Origin: JBFKQC01 sp041627895
GTDB taxonomy: Bacteria > Pseudomonadota > Alphaproteobacteria > Rhodobacterales > Rhodobacteraceae
Length of the DNA: 12,642 bases
Direction: 5' to 3'
NCBI GenBank assembly: GCA_041627895.1
Contig: JBFKQC010000093.1
Span: forward strand, 1-12,642
The position numbers and the translations under genes were made by a program. This document shows positions 1 through 4,817 of this stretch, one piece after another. The notes under the pieces were generated by a model. That model was given only the letters and a program-made list of their open reading frames with translations, ran no database searches and had not been told where the DNA came from. The stretch's first letter is position 1; each line of letters begins with the position of its first letter.

Positions 1-137
1 CAGAAAGGCCGCCGCGCGCACCATCGACGGCCTCTGGAGCGCCATCGGAAAGCTGGTCGACTGCTTCACGCCGCAAGAATGCGCGAATTACTTCGCCGCC
101 TGCGGATACGATGCAGACTGATCGAAAAACGCTCTAA
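1..137 (+). mobile_element. Right end of an IS630-like element (boundary uncertain)
   Basis: IS630 elements usually end shortly after the transposase stop and duplicate a TA target. Soon after the stop at 121 the sequence reads gaaaaacgctcta (124-136), which resembles the terminal repeats of this group and ends at a TA. The boundary is inferred because the left end, needed to match the inverted repeat, is outside the window. The 100 bases from 138 to 238 hold no gene I can recognise. Confidence 0.35.
2..121 (+). CDS. IS630-family transposase, C-terminal end (partial)
   Basis: The reading frame enters from the window edge and stops at a TGA at 119-121, giving 39 residues. The segment TIDGLWSAIGKL followed by CFTPQECANYFAACGYD matches the C-terminal tail I know from IS630-type transposases of alphaproteobacteria (family recognition, not a search). 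This tail follows the catalytic DDE core, which would lie upstream of the window, so I cannot tell whether the transposase is intact. In an intact element it would cut and rejoin DNA at TA dinucleotides. It marks the left flank as mobile-element territory and fits the lower GC of the next gene. Confidence 0.8.
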   Translation, partial: RKAAARTIDGLWSAIGKLVDCFTPQECANYFAACGYDAD

Positions 138-238
138 AAGTCCGCAAAGGGCCGTTGCGCGCGGCTGGTGTCGACTTCATGCAGAGCGTAATTCACCTTC
201 GGCGATCCCAAGGTTTCTTCCAAAGCGAAGAAGCCCGC

Positions 239-1561
239 CTACTCGTATAGCCTGTGGTAGAACTGCGCGATCTCCGCACGTGGCGCGGCACAGGTTCCAT
301 TCGCGCCGCGCTCCTGCCAGGGGCCACACGGGCATCCCTGCCGCCGGATTTTGATCGCCGGGCTGTCCTCGGCGCGGTAGAATTCGTAGGCGGCTCCGGG
401 ACCGCCTCTAGGTGCGACAGGCGTCAACAAAGCATCCATCGCCTCATAGAGGCGCCAGCCTTCAGCGGTTTCGACGTGAAGAGCCCGCCGCTCTTCCAGC
501 GTTGTCGCGATACTCGCGATCAGTGTCAGAGAGTGCGTGTGATAGTGGCAAACCGAGCCATGCGCGATGTCCACCGGCCGCCTACCGGCAATGTCGTAGG
601 CGTAGTGCGCCCAAGTATACGAGATCGGATTCGAGCCCGAGGCAACAGTGACGTTGTGCCTATACCATCTGAATTGGTCGATGCTCGCCCCGCGCCGAGG
701 CTGCGCCTTGATTGCGCCATTGGCGAAGATCAACTGGTAAAGCCCGGCGATTGCATGGGTCTCGAGGCGTTCCAGGGCCCTAGTAAGCCCGCCAAATCCG
801 TCCGGCATCAGATCTGGGTTGTGTTGAAGAACGAAATAGAGATTGAGGATGTCGCGCACCGCGTGCAGGTGCTGATTGAGTACCGAATGTTGATCGCTAT
901 GGGCGATTCCAACACCGCGCGAGTGGAACCAATAACACGGATGGAACCGTGCCCGTTTGGCGCCGCAATAAGTGAACTGCGAACGGACTCCGCCCGTCTG
1001 CGGCCCGTATGGCATGTCGAGGCTGCGGGAAAACATGAGCGCGTGACGCATCAGCCCCCGCGCCGTTCTGCGGTCGCCTTTTAGCGCGTAGGCTTGTGCG
1101 GCCGAGGCGAAGAAGTGCGCATATTCCACCTGTTCCATCGCCTGCGCATAGAAGTCGCGATTTTCCCATACCAGCGCGCCGTTGCGACCCACGGCGTTGG
1201 CGACCAAGTAGTCGATTTGGTTGTATAGCTGCTCGCCATAGACGTCCGGGCTCTCGCCGTAGGCATCACGCAGCTTGCGCATGAATGGCAGCAAGAGATG
1301 TGGAAGCACCTCCGCGTTTTTTTGCTGGGCGACGAGGCGCCAGCGAAAAACACCCGTGATGCGCACAAAGCGCCCGTCACTGCGCTGCGCGGTGTAGCTG
1401 ACCCCTTCCAGACAGTTGTCCGGGTTCGGGTCACAACGGTTATCAGCGAGATAGGCCTCATATTCGGAGACGGCATCTGCGAAGAGCGGAGCGGGTGCCA
1501 CTACCGCGGCCGCCAGTACGGTCGCAGCCACTCTGGCTATGGTATCGAGGATACGAGTCAT
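239..1561 (-). CDS. Exported protein of unknown function, Cys- and His-rich
   Basis: I do not recognise this 440-residue protein. It starts with a signal peptide: positive residues R3 and R10, a hydrophobic stretch at about 11-26, and a plausible cleavage after ADA (28-30), so it should act in the periplasm or outside. Eight cysteines (43, 50, 199, 209, 338, 410, 412, 424) follow, an even number that suits disulfides. Histidines cluster at 221-233 (HSDQHSVLNQHLH) and 335-343 (HGSVCHYHTH), together with WFH at 211-213. The middle (about 110-275) looks all-helical, and VLNQHLHAVRDILNLY is faintly like the toroid helices of glucuronyl C5-epimerase-type proteins; that is only a hint. The start is supported by GGGGGCAG just upstream of the ATG. 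Codon use is less GC-biased than in later genes and an IS630 remnant lies beside it, so lateral acquisition is likely. Confidence 0.75.
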   Translation of the reverse strand: MTRILDTIARVAATVLAAAVVAPAPLFADAVSEYEAYLADNRCDPNPDNCLEGVSYTAQRSDGRFVRITGVFRWRLVAQQKNAEVLPHLLLPFMRKLRDAYGESPDVYGEQLYNQIDYLVANAVGRNGALVWENRDFYAQAMEQVEYAHFFASAAQAYALKGDRRTARGLMRHALMFSRSLDMPYGPQTGGVRSQFTYCGAKRARFHPCYWFHSRGVGIAHSDQHSVLNQHLHAVRDILNLYFVLQHNPDLMPDGFGGLTRALERLETHAIAGLYQLIFANGAIKAQPRRGASIDQFRWYRHNVTVASGSNPISYTWAHYAYDIAGRRPVDIAHGSVCHYHTHSLTLIASIATTLEERRALHVETAEGWRLYEAMDALLTPVAPRGGPGAAYEFYRAEDSPAIKIRRQGCPCGPWQERGANGTCAAPRAEIAQFYHRLYE

Positions 1562-1605
1562 ATCTGCCCCCGGCGTTACGAACGGACAGGACTAGACTGC
1601 ATAAA

Positions 1606-1631
1606 TTGCTCGGCAAGAACACCTTGAGCAA
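1606..1631 (-). promoter_or_regulatory. Bulged hairpin in the leader of the exported-protein gene
   Basis: TTGCT (1606-1610) pairs with AGCAA (1627-1631) and CAAG (1614-1617) pairs with CTTG (1623-1626), leaving a 3-base bulge on one side and a 5-base loop. Read on the reverse strand, the hairpin sits 45-70 bases before the ATG and is followed by a short T-rich run. It could be a leader structure or a weak attenuator. Chance cannot be excluded. Confidence 0.3.
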
Positions 1632-1831
1632 CTCTGCTGTCCACGCGGTCCGTATGCGATGCCCTCATTCAGGTTTTTGAATTGCTGCGCGATGCACGAA
1701 CGTCCGGAATGAGAAAGCGGCAGTGAAGCGTGAAAGAACCTGCCCAATGTCTCCTGTGGGCCGTTCTCCGATGGCCCCAAAGACCTTTAACCCCGCCCCC
1801 CCGATTCGCTCCGCGCCGGCGGCACCGACGC

Positions 1832-1864
1832 AATACCGACGAAATACATACGTAATACTGACGT
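1832..1864. repeat. Three 11-bp tandem repeats (iteron-like)
   Basis: Three consecutive 11-base units read AATACCGACGA, AATACATACGT and AATACTGACGT, consensus AATACNKACGW. A weaker fourth copy (GGCACCGACGC, 1821-1831) precedes them in the same phase. An 11-bp period is close to one helical turn, so the units would face the same side of the DNA. They lie about 270 bases upstream of the exported-protein gene and beyond the end of efp, which favours a protein-binding array over a coding repeat. Confidence 0.6.
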
Positions 1865-1873
1865 CGGAATCCG

Positions 1874-1888
1874 CCCCGTTCGGCGGGG
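1874..1888 (-). terminator. Possible efp transcription terminator (weak)
   Basis: CCCCG (1874-1878) and CGGGG (1884-1888) form a 5-bp stem around TTCGG; an alternative pairing uses CCGCC with GGCGG. It lies about 90 bases past the efp stop. No T-run follows on the reverse strand, so it is a poor intrinsic terminator, and the role is inferred from position only. Confidence 0.25.
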
Positions 1889-1977
1889 TTAACGGACCGT
1901 GCGGTGGTGCCCGGAAGTGTTGCGCGAAACCGCCCTATGCCGGGCGCTGCCTATGGCCCCGACATCTGGTGGCCGGG

Positions 1978-2541
1978 TCAAGCGCGTTCGGAATACTCCA
2001 TGGTTTCGGTGTTGACCACGATATCCTCGTCGGGCCCGACGAAGGGCGGCACCATCACGCGGACGCCGTTGTCCAGGATTGCCGGCTTGAACGAGTTCGC
2101 CGCGGTCTGGCCCTTGACCACCGGCTCGGTCTCGACGATGCGGCAGGTGACCTTCTGCGGCAGCGTGGCGTTCAGCGCCTCGTGCTCGTAGTACTCGATG
2201 TGGACGATCATGCCGTCCTGCAGGAACGGGCGTCGGTCGCCGAGGATCTCGGCGGGCAGTTCGATCTGCTCGTAGGTCTCGCTGTCCATGAAGACCAGCA
2301 TGCCGTCGGTCTCGTACAGGAACTGCTGGTCCTTCTGTTCCAGCCGTACGCGTTCGACCTTGTCGGCCGAGCGGAAGCGTTCGTTCAGCTTCGAGCCGTT
2401 GCGCAGGTTCCTGAGCTCGACCTGGGCAAACGCGCCGCCCTTGCCGGGCTTGACGTGGTCGACCTTCACCGCGGCCCAGAGCCCGCCGTTGTGCTCGAGA
2501 ACGTTGCCCGGACGAATCTCGTTTCCATTGATTTTCGGCAT
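1978..2541 (-). CDS. efp: Translation elongation factor P
   Basis: EF-P enters the ribosome between the P and E sites and helps peptide-bond formation at polyproline stretches. The 187-residue length is that of the family. The N-terminal KOW-like domain (about 3-62) carries the tip loop HVKPGKGGAF with Lys34 at the position that is beta-lysylated by EpmA in E. coli; EpmA itself is not in this window. Two OB-fold domains follow, with DGMIVHIEYYEHEALNATLPQKV and the family signature VVKGQTAANSFKPAILDNGVRVMVP. The MPKINGNEIRPGN start is canonical although the Shine-Dalgarno is weak. A candidate promoter lies about 45-70 bases upstream. The gene diverges from the 110-residue gene at 2759. Confidence 0.97.
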   Translation of the reverse strand: MPKINGNEIRPGNVLEHNGGLWAAVKVDHVKPGKGGAFAQVELRNLRNGSKLNERFRSADKVERVRLEQKDQQFLYETDGMLVFMDSETYEQIELPAEILGDRRPFLQDGMIVHIEYYEHEALNATLPQKVTCRIVETEPVVKGQTAANSFKPAILDNGVRVMVPPFVGPDEDIVVNTETMEYSERA

Positions 2542-2563
2542 GTGTCAGAACCGTGGCAGAAGG

Positions 2564-2591
2564 TTGATCATTTGGTGGCGATCCCTATATC
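2564..2591 (+). promoter_or_regulatory. Candidate forward promoter toward the 110-residue gene
   Basis: TTGATC (2564-2569), a 16-base spacer and TATATC (2586-2591) read forward. Its -10 box overlaps the -10 of the opposing efp promoter, so the two could compete. The implied leader to the ATG at 2759 is about 160 bases and would include the palindrome at 2646-2662. A promoter nearer the gene is possible. Confidence 0.3.
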
Positions 2592-2612
2592 TTCGAGGCA
2601 ATGGGGAGGCAA
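2584..2612 (-). promoter_or_regulatory. Candidate sigma-70 promoter for efp
   Basis: On the reverse strand TTGCCT (complement of 2607-2612) is followed after 17 bases by TATAGG (complement of 2584-2589). Each box matches the consensus at 4 of 6 positions and the spacing is ideal. Transcription would begin about 35 bases before the efp ATG. Confidence 0.45.
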
Positions 2613-2645
2613 GGCGACTAGATACAGTATGTGCAGCATCGGAGC

Positions 2646-2662
2646 TATGCGTCTGACGCATA
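2646..2662. promoter_or_regulatory. Perfect 8-bp inverted repeat between efp and its divergent neighbour
   Basis: TATGCGTC and GACGCATA are exact reverse complements around a single T, making a 17-bp near-palindrome. Such symmetry in a divergent regulatory region is typical of an operator for a dimeric repressor or activator. The 1-base centre is too tight for a good RNA hairpin, which favours a DNA site. I do not recognise it as a known motif. Confidence 0.5.
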
Positions 2663-2758
2663 CCAGCCATTCCAAATGGGAAATACCGAATCGCGCCGAA
2701 CCGGTCATAGTGGCCGCCACGCCAGAAAACACAAGAGCAAGAAAACAAGGACGACGAA

Positions 2759-3091
2759 ATGAGTGATTTCGTTGACGGCACCGCGTTCAACTTCGAGCAG
2801 GGCCAGCGTGCGCGGAAACTGTTTGCCGCCGTCGTGCTCGCCGCGTTGGACGATGCGATCGCCGACGACAAGAAATACGGCAACGGGCCCGAGCAGATCG
2901 CGCGCTGGGCGCGGTCGCGCGACGGGCGCGAAGTGCTGTCCTGCGCCGGGATCGACCCGAACGAGCGCGTGGTCCAGGGCCTGATGGCCTTCGTGGGCAA
3001 GGGCGTGCGCACTTCCGTGGCGCTCAGCCGCGAGGAAAGCGAGCGGCGCAATGCCGCGCTGCTGGCGCAGCAGCAGGCCGAGGCCGCCTGA
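2759..3091 (+). CDS. Conserved small protein, probably DUF6280 family
   Basis: This 110-residue soluble protein has no signal peptide or membrane segment. From memory it resembles a Rhodobacterales family annotated DUF6280, with the block LFAAVVLAALDDAIADD (about 21-37), a positive middle (IARWARSRDGREVLSCAGID) and a helical, charged, Gln-rich tail. I assign no function. The start is well supported by AAGGA at 2747-2751, 7 bases before the ATG. The gene is transcribed away from efp and is alone, since a strong terminator follows 22 bases after the stop. That its family is shared across the order suggests a housekeeping or regulatory role, but this is inference. Confidence 0.85.
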   Translation: MSDFVDGTAFNFEQGQRARKLFAAVVLAALDDAIADDKKYGNGPEQIARWARSRDGREVLSCAGIDPNERVVQGLMAFVGKGVRTSVALSREESERRNAALLAQQQAEAA

Positions 3092-3113
3092 CGCCACAGA
3101 ACGGACTTCAGGG

Positions 3114-3141
3114 AAAGCGCGCCCCCGGGGGCGCGCTTTTT
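3114..3141 (+). terminator. Strong intrinsic terminator
   Basis: A perfect 26-base palindrome (3114-3139, centre 3126/3127) has the core GCGCGCCC/GGGCGCGC and AAA/TTT flanks, and runs into five Ts (3137-3141). It sits just after the stop at 3091 and should separate this gene from cobQ. Confidence 0.92.
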
Positions 3142-3217
3142 CGTGCCGCGCACCGGGTGCAAGCCGTTTTGCGGGATGCCGGTGGCCATCGCCAGTGCCG
3201 CCAAGGCTGCCGCAAGG

Positions 3218-3235
3218 CCCGGCTGCACGGCCGGG
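3218..3235. promoter_or_regulatory. GC hairpin upstream of cobQ
   Basis: CCCGGC (3218-3223) pairs exactly with GCCGGG (3230-3235) around a 6-base loop. It is followed by TT only, so it is not a convincing terminator. It lies just upstream of the dyad at 3241 and may be part of the cobQ leader. Confidence 0.25.
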
Positions 3236-3240
3236 TTAGG

Positions 3241-3256
3241 CGGCATGTTCATGCCG
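3241..3256. promoter_or_regulatory. Perfect dyad CGGCATG-TT-CATGCCG upstream of cobQ
   Basis: Two exact 7-base inverted half-sites are separated by TT, about 65 bases before the cobQ ATG. Position and symmetry suit an operator for a dimeric regulator. It does not resemble the B12 box of a cobalamin riboswitch, and I see no such box between 3142 and 3320. Confidence 0.4.
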
Positions 3257-3320
3257 GCAGCCCCTTTTCCCCGCCGCGCGGCGCCGGTAATTTCGGGACG
3301 GACGAGGCAGGCGGGGCACG

Positions 3321-4772
3321 ATGACCAAGGCGATCATGATCCAGGGGGCGGGCTCGAACGTGGGCAAGTCGCTGGTCGTCGCCGGTTTGGCCCGGGCAAT
3401 CCGCAACCGGGGCCTGTCGGTTGCACCGTTCAAGCCGCAGAACATGTCGAACAACGCCGCCGTGACCGCCGACGGGGGCGAGATCGGCCGGGCGCAGGCA
3501 TTGCAGGCCCGCGCCGCGGGACGCGCGCCGGTGGTCGACATGAACCCGGTGCTCCTGAAACCCGAGACCGATACCGGCGCGCAGGTGATCGTGCAGGGCC
3601 GGCGCCTTGCGACCCTGAAGGCGCGGGACTATGGCCGCGCCAAGGCAGAGCTGATGCCGCGCGTGCTGGAAAGCTTCCGGCGGCTGGCCGCGGGGGCAGA
3701 GATCGTGCTGGTCGAGGGCGCCGGATCGCCGGCCGAGATCAACCTGCGCGCCGGCGACATCGCCAACATGGGATTCGCCGAGGCGGCCGGCCTGCCCGTG
3801 GTGATCGTGGGCGACATCGACCGCGGCGGGGTGATCGCGCAGCTGGTCGGCACCCATGCGGTGCTGTCCGGGGACGACCGCGCGCGGATCGTCGGCTTTC
3901 TGGTCAACAAGTTCCGCGGCGACGCGACGCTGTTCGACGCCGGCGCGGCCGAGATCGCGAAACGCACCGGCTGGGCGGCGCTGGGCGTACTGCCGTGGTT
4001 CGCCGGGGCCTGGAGGCTGCCGGCCGAAGACATCATGGACATCGCGCCGTCCCGCGGCGAGGGGATCAAGGTGGCGGTACCCCGGCTGAACCGGATCGCG
4101 AATTTCGACGACCTCGATCCGCTGGCGGCCGAACCGGGCGTGGCGGTCGAGATCGTCGAGGCCGGACACCCCCTGCCCGGCGACGCCGATCTGGTGCTGA
4201 TCCCGGGCTCGAAATCGACGATCGCCGATCTGGCGCAGGTCCGGGCCGAGGGCTGGGACATCGACCTGATGGCGCATGTGCGGCGCGGCGGGCATGTCCT
4301 GGGGCTGTGCGGCGGCTACCAGATGCTCGGGCGCGAGATCGCCGATCCGGAGGGGATCGAGGGCGCGCCCGGGCGTGTCCTGGGGCTGGGGCTGCTGGAC
4401 GTGGCGACGGTGATGCGGCCAGAAAAACGGCTGGCCGAGGCCGAGGCGATCTATCGTCCGACCGGCGACCGGGTGCGGGGCTACGAGATCCATATCGGCG
4501 CGACGGGGGGCCCCGACTGTGCGCGTGCCTGGCTCGATGTGGACGGCCGCCCCGAGGGGGCGGCGAACCTGTCGGGCCGGGTGCGGGGCTGCTATCTGCA
4601 CGGGATCTTCGCGGAGGACGCGTTCCGCGCCGCCTACCTGGCGGAGCTGGGCGCGCGGCCGGGCGGGCTCGACTACGAGGCGGCGCTCGAGGCCACGCTC
4701 GACGACCTCGCGGCGCATCTCGAGGCGCATATGGACGTCTCCGGCCTTCTCGCCCTGGCGGCCGAGGTGTAG
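3321..4772 (+). CDS. cobQ: Cobyric acid synthase (glutamine-dependent)
   Basis: CobQ amidates four side-chain carboxylates (b, d, e, g) of adenosylcobyrinic acid a,c-diamide using ATP and glutamine, a late step of B12 synthesis in the cytosol. The 483 residues fit the family. The N-terminal synthetase domain has the P-loop GAGSNVGKS (9-17), PFKPQNMSNN (36-45), EGAGSPAEINLR (from 132) and the linker block NRIANFDDLDPL. The C-terminal class I-type amidotransferase domain has GSKSTIADL (296-304), the nucleophile Cys330 in GLCGGYQ and His427 in CYLHGIF. All key residues appear present. The start follows a G-rich Shine-Dalgarno-like run. No other cobalamin gene is in the window, and the gene converges with the popZ-like gene, with only 45 bases between their stops. 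Confidence 0.96.
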   Translation: MTKAIMIQGAGSNVGKSLVVAGLARAIRNRGLSVAPFKPQNMSNNAAVTADGGEIGRAQALQARAAGRAPVVDMNPVLLKPETDTGAQVIVQGRRLATLKARDYGRAKAELMPRVLESFRRLAAGAEIVLVEGAGSPAEINLRAGDIANMGFAEAAGLPVVIVGDIDRGGVIAQLVGTHAVLSGDDRARIVGFLVNKFRGDATLFDAGAAEIAKRTGWAALGVLPWFAGAWRLPAEDIMDIAPSRGEGIKVAVPRLNRIANFDDLDPLAAEPGVAVEIVEAGHPLPGDADLVLIPGSKSTIADLAQVRAEGWDIDLMAHVRRGGHVLGLCGGYQMLGREIADPEGIEGAPGRVLGLGLLDVATVMRPEKRLAEAEAIYRPTGDRVRGYEIHIGATGGPDCARAWLDVDGRPEGAANLSGRVRGCYLHGIFAEDAFRAAYLAELGARPGGLDYEAALEATLDDLAAHLEAHMDVSGLLALAAEV

Positions 4773-4817
4773 GCGGGCCGGCGCGCGCGGCCGGTCCGGT
4801 CAGCCCCCGGCGGCAGC

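Larger units (their letters stand above)
1562..1977. other. Non-coding stretch upstream of the exported-protein gene
   Basis: These 416 bases separate the start of the exported-protein gene from the end of efp, both on the reverse strand. No open frame here looks coding. The stretch holds a bulged hairpin (1606-1631), three 11-bp tandem repeats (1832-1864) and a small GC hairpin (1874-1888), each listed separately. The part at about 1680-1800 has mixed composition and no visible gene, and may be decayed sequence. Confidence 0.6.

Noticed and set aside
1592..1780. A 62-codon reverse open frame upstream of the exported-protein gene
   Set aside because: No convincing Shine-Dalgarno, unremarkable composition and overlap with the leader hairpin; not supportable as a gene.
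1723..2766. A forward open frame of 347 codons opposite efp
   Set aside because: Antisense shadow of efp, whose identity is certain.
3142..3320. Cobalamin riboswitch before cobQ
   Set aside because: I looked for the B12 box and the conserved core and found neither; only a dyad and a GC hairpin are present.
3249..4730. A reverse-strand open frame of 493 codons opposite cobQ
   Set aside because: Antisense shadow of cobQ with no family resemblance.
4776..4792. Terminator between the convergent cobQ and popZ-like genes
   Set aside because: Only a 5-bp GGCCG/CGGCC stem with a 7-base loop and no T-run on either strand; likely a by-product of GC richness.
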